Positions 32,730 to 41,457 of a DNA stretch of 64,000 nucleotides are shown piece after piece. A program made the translations under genes and the position numbers. The notes beneath the pieces are model-generated. The model made no database searches, was not told the origin of the DNA, and saw nothing but the letters and a program-made list of their open reading frames with translations. The stretch lies in assembly GCA_965237405.1 (NCBI GenBank), contig OZ250139.1, positions 3,100,001-3,164,000 on the forward strand, written 5' to 3'. The first letter of the stretch is position 1. Each line of letters begins with the position of its first letter. The DNA is from CAUZIB01 sp963663925 (GTDB lineage Bacteria > Acidobacteriota > Vicinamibacteria > Vicinamibacterales > UBA8438).

Positions 32730-34286
32730 ATGATGAAGTACACAGCCATCGTTCTGATGAATCTAGCGCTCAACCTGGCGTTGTCCCCCCCCACCCACGC
32801 ACAGTCTGCGAAGGTCGGGTCGCTTGAGTTCCCGACGTCCGGATCGCCTGAGGCACAGGAGCTTTTCTTGCGGGGTGTTGCGATCCTGCACAGCTTTGGT
32901 TGGAACCAAGCGATCGAGCAGTTCCAGGCCGCGCAACGGCTTGATCCTGATTTCGCGATGGCGTATTGGGGCGAGACGCTGTGCTACAACCACCCGTTGT
33001 TCGCGATCGCGCCAGATGACGACAACCCCCGAGCCGTCCTGCGCCGTTTGGGTGCCACGCGCGAGGAACGGCTGGCTAAGGCACCAACCGACCGTGAGAA
33101 GGGTTTTCTCAAGGCGGTGGAAACCCTCTGGGGTGACGGTGATTACGATGACCGCCGCGTTGCCTACATGGAGTCCATGGGTCGCCTGCATGACCGCTAC
33201 CCGGATGATCCTGAGGTGGCCACGTTCTATGCGGTCGCCTTGCTGAGCGCGTCGCGAGCACTGGGGGATCAGACGCTCAGGTTGGAGATGCAGGCCGGTG
33301 CGGTCGCCCTCGAGGTCTTCGGTGCCAACCCTGACCATCCGGGCGCGCCTCACTACGCCATTCACGCGTTTGACGATCCGGTCCATGCGCCGCTCGCGTT
33401 GGCGCCAGCTCTACGGTACGCAGAAATTGCACCGGCGGTGGCGCATGCCCGCCATATGCCGACCCATATCTTCATTCAGCATGGGATGTGGGATCTGGTC
33501 TCGAGCCACAATCAGTCTTCTTACGACGCCGCACTCGCGCTGTGGCAACCAGGTGACAGCGTCGGTGCCACAGTCCACCCGCTCGATTGGGGACAGTACG
33601 GCGACCTCCAACGCGGTGACTACGCGAAGGCGCGAACCTGGATCGAGCGGCTGGAGATGGTGGCTGCGCAGAGTAACGGCGCCTTCCGTGCAACCAGCAG
33701 CCTGCCTCGTCTCCGGGCTCGCTACGTGGTCGAGACCGAAGAATGGCGGACCTTCCCGGTCACCGACGAGGCGTCGTCCCCGGAACTCTTGGCTACGGCT
33801 CTCAGCGCGACCCACACTGACGATATGGAGACTGCCAAGCGCGCTGCGGGAATGCTGGAGGCTCGTGCGAAGGACGGCGATGCGCAGGTGAGGATCATGC
33901 ACAAGGAGGCAGCCGCACTGGTCGCGCTCGCCAATCGAGATGCGGATACAGCCACGCAGCTGATGGACGAAGCGATCGCAATCGCCGAGGGCCTCCGGCC
34001 GCCGAACGGTGCGGCAAACCCGATCAAGCCTCCCTATGAATTGTACGGGGAGATGCTGCTCGAGTTGAATCGGCCAGCCAGTGCGCTGATCAAGTTTGAG
34101 ACGTCACTACTCAGACTGCCAAAGCGCGCGCGCTCGCTCCTCGGCGCGGCGCGTGCCGCAGCCAAGAGCGGTGACCAGCTGACAGCTCGGGAGCGATACC
34201 GTACCCTCATGGCCATCTGGCACGAGTATCCCGAGCAGCCAGCTTTTCTTGAGGCACAACGTTTCGTGAGAGAGCGCGACCAGTGA
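32730..34286 (+). CDS. Secreted TPR-repeat protein
   Basis: A signal peptide (AIVLMNLALNLALSPPTHAQ) precedes a long alpha-helical solenoid. TPR-type helices are clear at QELFLRGVAILHSFGWNQAI then EQFQAAQRLDPDFAMAYWGE, and near the end (GEMLLELNRPASALIKFETS). I recall this layout from secreted Acidobacteriota and Bacteroidota proteins of unknown role. It ends about 50 bp before the tRNA-Thr fragment. ATG codons at 32730 and 32733 are equivalent. Confidence 0.8.
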   Translation: MMKYTAIVLMNLALNLALSPPTHAQSAKVGSLEFPTSGSPEAQELFLRGVAILHSFGWNQAIEQFQAAQRLDPDFAMAYWGETLCYNHPLFAIAPDDDNPRAVLRRLGATREERLAKAPTDREKGFLKAVETLWGDGDYDDRRVAYMESMGRLHDRYPDDPEVATFYAVALLSASRALGDQTLRLEMQAGAVALEVFGANPDHPGAPHYAIHAFDDPVHAPLALAPALRYAEIAPAVAHARHMPTHIFIQHGMWDLVSSHNQSSYDAALALWQPGDSVGATVHPLDWGQYGDLQRGDYAKARTWIERLEMVAAQSNGAFRATSSLPRLRARYVVETEEWRTFPVTDEASSPELLATALSATHTDDMETAKRAAGMLEARAKDGDAQVRIMHKEAAALVALANRDADTATQLMDEAIAIAEGLRPPNGAANPIKPPYELYGEMLLELNRPASALIKFETSLLRLPKRARSLLGAARAAAKSGDQLTARERYRTLMAIWHEYPEQPAFLEAQRFVRERDQ

Positions 34287-34339
34287 ACACCGGCAATTCA
34301 CAACAGGATCAGAAGCGGCCCGTTTTATAAAGGCTAAAT

Positions 34340-34389
34340 TGAAGCCGGCGAGCGGACTCGAACCGCTGACCTGCTGATTACGAATCCGC
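34340..34389 (-). tRNA. tRNA-Thr(CGT) 3' fragment (attachment-site type)
   Basis: On the minus strand the anticodon loop TTCGTAA is followed by a perfect T arm (AGCGG TTCGAGT CCGCT) and acceptor strand CGCCGGC, ending TTCA rather than CCA. No matching 5' half with D arm lies upstream. A truncated tyrosine recombinase ends about 120 bp away, as expected when an integrase sits beside its own att site. Confidence 0.75.
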
Positions 34390-34508
34390 ACAACCGGCGT
34401 CCAGCTGTGTCCAGGGGGGGCCGTTTCTTCGGGAATTCCGCCTAGTATGCTGGGTTATCGTCCGCCGCCGTCCAGCCCCATCCACCCGTGTGGCTCTCAG
34501 ATTGGCTC

Positions 34509-35391
34509 TCAGCCCGTGGGAAGGTCCTCCGTCCACAGCAGAGCATTCATTCGGTGCGCCGCCTCCGTCTGGAGGCTGGGGAGTACGTGCGCGTAGGTGT
34601 TCATGGTCAGGCTGATCTGCGAGTGGCCGAGGATCTCCATCACGACTCGGGGGCTCACGCCTTGCGCCAGCAGGAAGCTGGCGCACGAGTGCCGCAGGTC
34701 GTGAAACCGGAGCGGCGGCAGGCCAGCCGTCGCCAGGAGTTTTTTGAAATCTCGCGTGACGTTACCGCCGTCGAGCGGCTGCCCGTCCCGCGTGGTGAAC
34801 ACGAAGCCGGTCTCGTGCCACTGGGGACCGGCCGCCAGCCGCCGCTCACGCTGACGCGTCCCATGTGCGCGGAGCAGCGTGACGAGCTCTGCCGGGAGCG
34901 TGATCGTGCGTCGGCTCCGCGCAGTCTTCAGCTCGACGAGCCGGCGGGTCCCGTCGACCGTCTGGAGCGCGTGTCGTACGTGGAGCACGCCCTGATCGAG
35001 GTCGACTCCATCCACCCACCGGAGTCCTAATGCCTCGCCTTGGCGCAGGCCACAACTGAGCGCCACCGCGATGAGCGGACACAGCCGATGGGTGGCAATC
35101 ATGCCGAGAAAGTCGCGGGCCTGCTGCGGCGTGAACGGCTGGACCTCCTGTCGGATGACTCGCGGTGGGGTCACCAGCGCCGCAACATTGCGCGGGACCA
35201 TGCCCCAGCGCATCGCCTGATTAAGCGCCCGCCGGAGCACAGCGTGAATATACTGGACCGTGCGCGGCGTTAGCGTCCGCGGGGACTCCTGGTCCTGATA
35301 CGACTTGAGAATCCGTCCTCCTCGGTGCTGGTCGTTGAGAAAGGTCTGCACCTGTTGGGGGGTCAGCTTCGCGAGCGGGTAGCGGCCCAGG
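34509..35391 (-). pseudogene. Phage-type tyrosine integrase, N-terminus cut by IS5
   Basis: The remaining 290 or so residues include part of the core-binding domain (VQYIHAVLRRALNQAMRWGM) and the whole catalytic domain. Visible are R in LSCGLRQGEALGLRW, the beta-hairpin Lys in LKTARSRRTITLP, H-x-x-R in HDLRHSCASF, H in LGHSQISLTMNTYAHV and the Tyr in NTYAHV. The N-terminal arm-binding part is missing because the IS5 copy starts at 35392. It is the likely integrase of an element that used tRNA-Thr, now immobile. Confidence 0.82.
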
Positions 35392-36464
35392 GGCGTTGGT
35401 GCGCGGAAACAAGTGTTCGTCGTGGCCCTGGCCATCGTGACGGCCGAAGGGGCATGATCTCGACGTGAAGTCGAGAGTGCATCCCAGGTACACAACGAAA
35501 TACCGCGTCGGAAACTGGCCGGCGTACGACCGAGCACTGGTCCAGCGCGGCGACGTCACCCTGTGGTTGACGCCGGAAGCGATCGCCACGTGGGAGGCCG
35601 TGGGCGTCGGCAAGCGCGGAGGGCAGCTGCAGTACTCCGAGGTTGCCATCGAAACCGCGCTGACGCTCCGCCTGATCTTTCACCTGCCCCTTCGTCAGAC
35701 GGAGGGCTTTCTGAGGTCGATCTTCGGGATGCTGTGCCTCGACCTGTCCGCGCCCGATCACACGACTCTCTCACGGCGTGGTCAGCACCTCGACCTTGCA
35801 CTTCGCCGCCTCCCCGCGGGCGCAGGCATACATCTCATCGTCGACAGTACCGGGCTCTCGACTGTGGGTGAAGGTGAATGGGCGGCCGTGAAACATGGCG
35901 GACGCGGGAGACGCGGCTGGAAGAAGCTTCATCTGGGCGTCGACGGATCGGGCGTGATCGTCGCTCACGCCCTGACCGGCGGGCATGTTGACGACGCGAC
36001 GACAGCCCTCGATCTGATCGACAAGGTCGAAGGCGACGTCTCCTGCCTCACGGCGGACGCGGCCTACGACACGCGTGGCATCTACGAGGCTGCGGGTGCG
36101 CGTGGCGCGACGGTCGTCATTCCACCGACCAGGCCAGCCACCGTGTCTGGACGGCGACCACGATCGCCCGCGCGCGACCGCACGATCCGACAGGTGCAGC
36201 AGGCTGGACGGCGACAGTGGAAGAAGGACTCGGGCTACCATCAGCAGGCCTGTATGGAGAACGCCTTCTTCCGGTACAAGGTGATCATCGGGGAGAGCCT
36301 TCGAGCGCGCAGTCGGGCAGGGCAAGAGACGGAGGCCATCCTCGCATGTAACATCCTCAATCAGATGACTCAGCTTGGTAGGCCGGCGTCGTACGCTATC
36401 GGTCGTTAACGGGTCTGTGGGTCGGGGGCGTTGCGGGTCAGTTTTCGAACCGCGCAACAACGCC
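35392..36464 (+). mobile_element. IS5-family element, near-identical set, copy 2
   Basis: The ends GGCGTTGGTGCGCGG and CCGCGCAACAACGCC match copies 1 and 3. The left flank is the truncated integrase and the right flank is the truncated transposase at 36465. No target duplication is visible. Confidence 0.88.
35465..36409 (+). CDS. IS5-family transposase
   Basis: This is a 314-residue DDE enzyme with HLIVDSTGLS, LTADAAYDTRG and CMENAFFRYKVIIG. It is near-identical to the copies at 18248 and 47046 (for example TTKYRVG here and at 47046, KTKYRVG at 18248). Confidence 0.93.
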   Translation: MKSRVHPRYTTKYRVGNWPAYDRALVQRGDVTLWLTPEAIATWEAVGVGKRGGQLQYSEVAIETALTLRLIFHLPLRQTEGFLRSIFGMLCLDLSAPDHTTLSRRGQHLDLALRRLPAGAGIHLIVDSTGLSTVGEGEWAAVKHGGRGRRGWKKLHLGVDGSGVIVAHALTGGHVDDATTALDLIDKVEGDVSCLTADAAYDTRGIYEAAGARGATVVIPPTRPATVSGRRPRSPARDRTIRQVQQAGRRQWKKDSGYHQQACMENAFFRYKVIIGESLRARSRAGQETEAILACNILNQMTQLGRPASYAIGR

Positions 36465-36936
36465 GCGTGGCGAGCACTCGGCGCACCACGTCCTTGTCGA
36501 TGTCGACCGCAAAGGCGAGCGCGATCTGTTGTGCGATCCGCGGACAGCCCCACCTGGGGTTGCGCCGCTTCATGTCGACGATGGCGTCGACCAGTGCTTT
36601 GGACGGTCCTTGGGGGCCGGTGCGACGGCGCTTGGGTGAAAACAGCCAGCGGTACTTGCGGGTGCGCAGAGCCCGATGGAACTCCAGGATCGTCGACGGT
36701 CTCAGCACGATCGCTGAGCGAATCACCCGGGCCGGGCGCATGAACAGTGCACACACGCCGGCGAGGATCCGATCCGACGCGCAGAGATTCGGCGCCCGGT
36801 GCCGCGAGCGATTCAGAATGAGCAGTGGCTGCTTGACCAAGACCGATTCAGTCACGACAGACCGCAGGCCGCCGGGGCCCATCAGCCGGGCCAGGGTGGC
36901 GATCAGGTGCACCAGCAGGATGATCGGGTCGCGCAT
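36465..36936 (-). pseudogene. Integrase-core transposase, N-terminal half only
   Basis: The minus strand from 36936 encodes RDPIILLVHLIATLARLMGP, then VLVKQPLLILNRSRHRAPNL and a helix-turn-helix-like part ending NPRWGCPRIAQQIALAFAVD. This is the N-terminal DNA-binding part of a common integrase-core transposase. The frame runs into the IS5 end at 36464, so the catalytic core is gone. Confidence 0.7.
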
Positions 36937-36999
36937 CGGAACATCCTAGCGACCACTCTCAGGATCACCAAACTTGATAATCTCAACGGATTGCGGGCT

Positions 37000-37251
37000 G
37001 AGTAGTAATTCGCCACCCACACGCCAACGCGGCCCTCTATCGAGCCGTCATCGTCCGGATGCAATTCCACCAACCGACCCGCGACTACGTCGCCCGACGC
37101 ATCGCCGCTGGCCGGACCAAACGCGACATCATCCGCTGCCTGAAACGCTTCCTCGCGCGAGAGATCTACCAGCGCGTCATGACCGACTTCCGCGCTCGTC
37201 AAGAGATCATCCAGGCCGCCTGAAGGAGTGTCTTGACATATAGGGGCGTCA
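37000..37251 (+). pseudogene. IS110-family transposase C-terminus with right IS end
   Basis: The frame encodes HANAALYRAVIVRMQFHQPT, then DYVARRIAAGRTKRDIIRCL and KRFLAREIYQRV, the C-terminus of IS110-type transposases. It stops at 37221-37223. The following GTCTTGACATATAGGGGCGT CA (37230-37251) also ends the second fragment at 43357, so it is the right end of the element. The 5' part is missing. Confidence 0.75.
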
Positions 37252-37253
37252 GT

Positions 37254-37367
37254 GGCTTCAGCAGCGCATTGAGCGGCTCGGTCACGTTCGTCAGGTTGAA
37301 GGCTTGGAAGAAGGCCACCAGGACGAACAGCATAATGAGCCAGTACGCGCTCCCCACCGGGTCGACC
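37254..37367 (-). repeat. Duplicated piece of the neighbouring channel gene
   Basis: This stretch repeats 38559-38660, the part of the channel gene encoding FVLVAFFQALNLTNVTEPLN, with few mismatches. It is joined directly to the IS110 right end at 37251. It is a stray fragment of a paralogue or a local duplication. Confidence 0.75.
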
Positions 37368-37378
37368 GCGCTCGTCCT

Positions 37379-38890
37379 CTACTGTCGGCCCTCCAGCTTG
37401 CTGGTCCAGCGCTCGACCGCCCGGCCCGCCACGTCGCGCGCGCCGAGGCCGAAAGCCAGCGCGACCGCGACGGCGATGGCACCGAGCAGGCCTCCGAAGG
37501 CGAGATTGATGATCTCGTTCGCCAGGCCCATCTGTCGCAGGGCCATGGCGCCGGTCAGGACAATGATCGCCACGCGGGCGGCGTTTGCCAGGAGGGATGC
37601 CTGCGCGCTGCCGCTGGCTCGCACGGTCGTGGCGGCCAGGTTGGCCAGATAGAGGCCGATGCCAAACACGACAACCCCGAGGATCACCTGGCCGCCCAGG
37701 GTGATGAACCCGGAGAGCATCTCGGCCAGGTTGACGAACCCAAGCAGCGATGCTGCCTCGACCGATGCGAAGAGCATGATGGCAACGAGGATCAGGGTGC
37801 CGATCATGGCGGACGGCGTGCGGCCGCCCTCGGCGGGCTGGCCCAAGCCCAGCTGGGCGAGGATGTTGTCGAATCCGGCGCCGGCAAGGACGTTGCCGAT
37901 CAGCCGGGACACCAGGCGTCCGACGAAGTAGGCCACGCTGACGAGCAACACCGCGGCAAACAGCGATGGGATGACGTCGAGAATCGTGCCCAGCATGTCA
38001 CTGGCGGGCTCCGTGATTGCCGCGAGCTGCAACGCGTTGAGCGACGAGATCAGGACTGAAAACAGAATCAGCACGTAGGTGATCAGCCCCAGCAGACCCG
38101 AGAGCCGCATGGTGCCGAGCACCTGACTGGTGCCTATCTGGTCGCCGAGTCGGTCGACTCCCACCGTGGTCAGCAGGTTGGTCACGATCCGGCGGATGAG
38201 GTGCGCCACGAACCAGCCGACTGCCAGGATCAGACCGGCCGCCAGGATGTTGGGCAGGAAGCCGAGCAGACCATCCACCAGCTGCTGCACCGGGACGAGC
38301 AGGCCCTCGAGCGCCAGGGCGCCAAGAATCGCGGGCAGGAACAGCAAGAAGATCAGCCAGTAGACGCCGTCGGCCAGCGCTTTGCTCACCGGAATCGTCT
38401 TGCCTTCTTCGACCTCCGCCTCCCCGCTGAGCCGTTCGTCGACCCTGGCCGCGGACATGGCGCCGATGATCAGCTTCTTGACGACGGTGGCGACCAGCCA
38501 CGCCACCAGGAGCAGCGTGCCGGCGCCGAGGAGTCGTGGAACGAACCCGGTGAGCTGGTTCAGCAGCGCATTGAGCGGCTCGGTCACGTTCGTCAGGTTG
38601 AGGGCTTGGAAGAAGGCCACCAGGACGAACAGCATGATGAACCAGTACGCGCTCTTCCCCGCGTAGCGTTCCACCTCGACATCCTGGCTCGCCCCCATCC
38701 AGGCGGCGATGCGGTTGTCAATGGTGGTCCGCTTCAGCGCGCCACGCACGACCGCCGCCACGACGACGGCGACGAGCCACCCGATGACCAGGATGCCCAC
38801 CGCGCCGAGCAGGTTGGGCAGGTAGCCGCCCACCAGCTGGGAGACCTGGTCGGTCACGTTGCGGAACATGTTCTGTAGTGTCTCGTTCAT
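37379..38890 (-). CDS. Mechanosensitive-channel-like membrane protein with TM-helix repeats
   Basis: The 503-residue protein is almost entirely membrane helices with repeated units, each a helix of the form LLGAVGILVIGWLVAVVVAA followed by a short amphipathic part (RIAAWMG, RVDERLSG, DRLGDQIG, FDNILAQLG). This TM-helix repeat is known from the mechanosensitive ion channel TM repeat family, thought to take part in osmotic or cell-envelope responses. A soluble MscS beta domain is not evident. The start at 38890 gives MNETLQNMFRNVTDQ. The gene is intact. Confidence 0.8.
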   Translation of the reverse strand: MNETLQNMFRNVTDQVSQLVGGYLPNLLGAVGILVIGWLVAVVVAAVVRGALKRTTIDNRIAAWMGASQDVEVERYAGKSAYWFIMLFVLVAFFQALNLTNVTEPLNALLNQLTGFVPRLLGAGTLLLVAWLVATVVKKLIIGAMSAARVDERLSGEAEVEEGKTIPVSKALADGVYWLIFLLFLPAILGALALEGLLVPVQQLVDGLLGFLPNILAAGLILAVGWFVAHLIRRIVTNLLTTVGVDRLGDQIGTSQVLGTMRLSGLLGLITYVLILFSVLISSLNALQLAAITEPASDMLGTILDVIPSLFAAVLLVSVAYFVGRLVSRLIGNVLAGAGFDNILAQLGLGQPAEGGRTPSAMIGTLILVAIMLFASVEAASLLGFVNLAEMLSGFITLGGQVILGVVVFGIGLYLANLAATTVRASGSAQASLLANAARVAIIVLTGAMALRQMGLANEIINLAFGGLLGAIAVAVALAFGLGARDVAGRAVERWTSKLEGRQ

Positions 38891-38939
38891 CGTATCGTCT
38901 CCTTGACAGTCAACACCGGAGTGACGTTGGTCCCGTTAG

Positions 38940-39130
38940 TAGACAGGTTGTAACTTGGAGCGGCGCGTATTCGATGGCCCGATCCTCCTGACGTAGTTCG
39001 GCAAACTCATTCGGTGTCAGGTGCCCGAGCGAGCTATGCGGTTGATGCTGATTGTAGTCGACGTGCCACGCTTCGATCTTGGCTTGAGCATCGGCGAGGG
39101 CACTGACGGGCATTGTCAAAGTAAATCGGC
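38940..39130 (-). pseudogene. IS3-family OrfB C-terminal fragment
   Basis: The minus strand reads DAQAKIEAWHVDYNQHQPHS then SLGHLTPNEFAELRQ, the terminal segment of IS3 OrfB transposases. The upstream part does not continue the protein. It lies between the channel gene and an IS5 element. Confidence 0.7.
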
Positions 39131-39244
39131 TTGAGCCTGGACGTAAGGCCTCATAACCTCCGGTGATGCACAATCCCTTTCGTTATTTCAACGGTGCTTC
39201 CGCCATCAACTGTTGCTGTCCAGTCCCTAACCTACCTACATGCT

Positions 39245-40331
39245 GCCTTGGTGCACAACTCCATTGAGGGCTGAGAGTCTCCCGTGACTCCGCCTGCCGG
39301 TCATCCGATCATCTCGCCATCGGGTATCCCGAGCGCCGTCATAGTGTTCAGGATCTTGCACCCCAACCTCACCTCGACTCTCTGAGACGCCAGTCCCCTC
39401 GCTCGCATCGCTGAGCCCAGGATGGCCTTGTAGCGGTGGAACGTCGTCTCCACCTTGCTGCGCCTGCTGTAGCCCGATGCGACGTACCACTTCCGTTTCC
39501 CAACACGTGATCGTGCTCGGATGTTACGATTCCGCTGTCGCGTGCCCGCGGAGTCGAGCGCGAGCTGAGCGCCCTTTCGTGGCGGTATCAGCACCTTCGG
39601 CGATCGATGAGCACGGTGATTCTCCAGCGTCTTATAGACGTCGCCGGTGTCGTACGCGGCGTCGGCCTTGGCCGAGGCGATGGGACGCTCGATCTGGCCG
39701 ACGAGTGCCGCCACCCGGGAAGCGTCTCGAGCCCGCTTGCTCGTGAGCTCGCAGGCGACCACGTCACTGGTTTGCTCATCCACAGCGAGGTGCAGCTTGC
39801 GGTAGTCCCTGGCTTTCGGCGGAGTGCGCAACTGGCCGACGTGCACTGAAAGACCGCTGCTGTCGATGCGGAGGTGGACGGGCTTCACGGTTCGCCTCTC
39901 GTAGGAAGCAACCTTCCCCAGCCTCGCCTTGCGCCTCGAGATCGTGCTGTGGTCGGGCACGTCGTTGTCCAGATTCAGGAGCGTCAGCAGCGAGCGCAGG
40001 AAGCCCTCAGTCTGCCTGGACGCCAGGCCAAACACCAAGCCCAAGGTGACCGTCGTCTCGATGGCGTGGTTCGAGTACTTGCGTTGTCGGCCTGGCTTCC
40101 TGCGCGTCGGCCTCGGCGAGTTCCAGTTGGCGAGCTTGCCATCGGTGAGTCCGAGCCAGACGGTCAGACTCCCGCGAGCGCGGAGACCCGTCTCGTACTC
40201 CCGCCCATTCCGGACACGGTAGGCCTTCTGGACGTACTGCCGCTGGGTGCGCTTGAAACTCGTCATGCGGGACCTCGGATCTCGGGGTGGAGGGCAATTA
40301 TTGACCGAGATCGCGAGTTGTGCACCAAGGC
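39245..40331 (-). mobile_element. IS5-family element of a second type
   Basis: The inverted ends are GCCTTGGTGCACAACTC (39245-39261) and GAGTTGTGCACCAAGGC (40315-40331), 17 bp and perfect. The ends and transposase differ from the near-identical IS5 set. Confidence 0.85.
39301..40266 (-). CDS. IS5-family transposase, second type
   Basis: The 321-residue DDE protein has HLRIDSSGLSVHVG, AKADAAYDTGDVY and KVETTFHRYKAILGSAM. It is only distantly related to the 314-residue type in this window. The frame is intact and starts at 40266 inside the element. Confidence 0.9.
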   Translation of the reverse strand: MTSFKRTQRQYVQKAYRVRNGREYETGLRARGSLTVWLGLTDGKLANWNSPRPTRRKPGRQRKYSNHAIETTVTLGLVFGLASRQTEGFLRSLLTLLNLDNDVPDHSTISRRKARLGKVASYERRTVKPVHLRIDSSGLSVHVGQLRTPPKARDYRKLHLAVDEQTSDVVACELTSKRARDASRVAALVGQIERPIASAKADAAYDTGDVYKTLENHRAHRSPKVLIPPRKGAQLALDSAGTRQRNRNIRARSRVGKRKWYVASGYSRRSKVETTFHRYKAILGSAMRARGLASQRVEVRLGCKILNTMTALGIPDGEMIG

Positions 40332-40344
40332 CAGCAGAAGCCAG

Positions 40345-40443
40345 GACCCGACCCGGAGCGGCTGATCATCACCGAGGACCCCGAGACAGCCCTGTCGAAG
40401 CTCCTCACGACGCCGATCAAGCCCACGAAGATCGAGAAGTAGG
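40345..40443 (+). pseudogene. Short gene tail
   Basis: Directly after the IS5 end the plus strand reads DPERLIITEDPETALSKLLT and TPIKPTKIEK before a TAG. It looks like the C-terminus of a small charged protein whose body was lost at the IS junction. The family is unknown. Nothing else is recognised in 40444-40590. Confidence 0.4.
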
Positions 40444-40593
40444 CGTCGATCAACACCCCGTTGGTCGACACGGTCACGAGCATAGGGTTTCATCAGATAC
40501 CTACTCCCGGCAAGAATAGGCGTGAATTCGCGAGATCCAGACCATCGAGGCGACGTGGGTGATAACCGTCTATTGATAACCGATCAGACACAG

Positions 40594-40641
40594 GGCCTTC
40601 TAAGCCGAGGGTCGCAGGTTCGAATCCTGCCGGGCGCGCCA
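40594..40641 (+). tRNA. tRNA-Arg(TCT) 3' fragment (attachment-site type)
   Basis: The anticodon loop CTTCTAA, a perfect T arm (GCAGG TTCGAAT CCTGC) and acceptor CGGGCGC with GCCA are present. No 5' acceptor GCGCCCG or D arm occurs in the preceding 80 bp. It is the fourth tRNA 3' half in the window. No R-type repeat follows it. Confidence 0.78.
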
Positions 40642-40795
40642 TTTTCCTAAATAATTCGCTGATTGTGCCCACTGCCTGGGCACCAGGGGCGAAGGTACAG
40701 GCGAAAAAAGTGACCGGTCAGGCATGAAGATTGGCTGACTGAAGTACGCCCTGCCAACCTCCTCGCTTGCCGGCGGCCGGCGCCGATGGCATGGT

Positions 40796-41425
40796 GTGGC
40801 GTCGTGGAACCCCGCGCTTCGTCGCGCCCCCGCAGGTGCCGGCCTACATTTCATTGTTGACAGCTCGGGCCTCTCGATCGTGGGCGAGGGTGAATGGGCC
40901 GCGGCGAAGCATGGAGGACGGGGGAGGCGAGGCTGGAAGACGCGGCATCTCGGTGTCGACCGGTCGGGTGTGATCGTCGCCCGGGCCCTGACGGAGGCGA
41001 GCGTCGACGACGCGACGACTGGCATTACGCTGATCGAGGCGGTCGACGGCGCCCTCGGACGGGTGACGGCGGATGCCGCCTACGATACGATCGGCTGTTA
41101 CGAGGCCGCCGGTGCGCGTGGCGCCACCGTTGTGGTTCCGCCGACGAGTACGGCCAACGTGTCTCGACACGGACCGCGGTCGAGCGCTCGTGATCGCACG
41201 ATCCTGGCGGTCAAGGCGAGAGGACGGCGACGCTGGAAGCAGACGTCGGGCTATCATGGGCAGGCCCGCGTGGAGAACGCGTTCTTCCGATACAAGTCGA
41301 TCATCGGAGACAGCCTTCGAGCGTGCAGTCCCGCAGGGCGGGGGACTGAGGTCGACCTCGCGTGCAACATCCTGAATCAGATGACTGGGCTTGGCAGGGC
41401 AATGTCGTACCGCATCGGTCGGTGA
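40796..41425 (+). pseudogene. IS5-family transposase, N-terminus missing
   Basis: About 205 residues are left, beginning near RRAPAGAGLHFIVDSSGLSI and including VTADAAYDTIG and RVENAFFRYKSIIGDSL. The first third of the protein and the left IS end are absent. It is related to, but clearly diverged from, the near-identical IS5 set and is closer to the element at 57507. Its right end is cut by the IS1182 insertion at 41458. Confidence 0.85.
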
Positions 41426-41457
41426 AGGAACTGTGGATCGGGATCGGTGCGGGCTAG

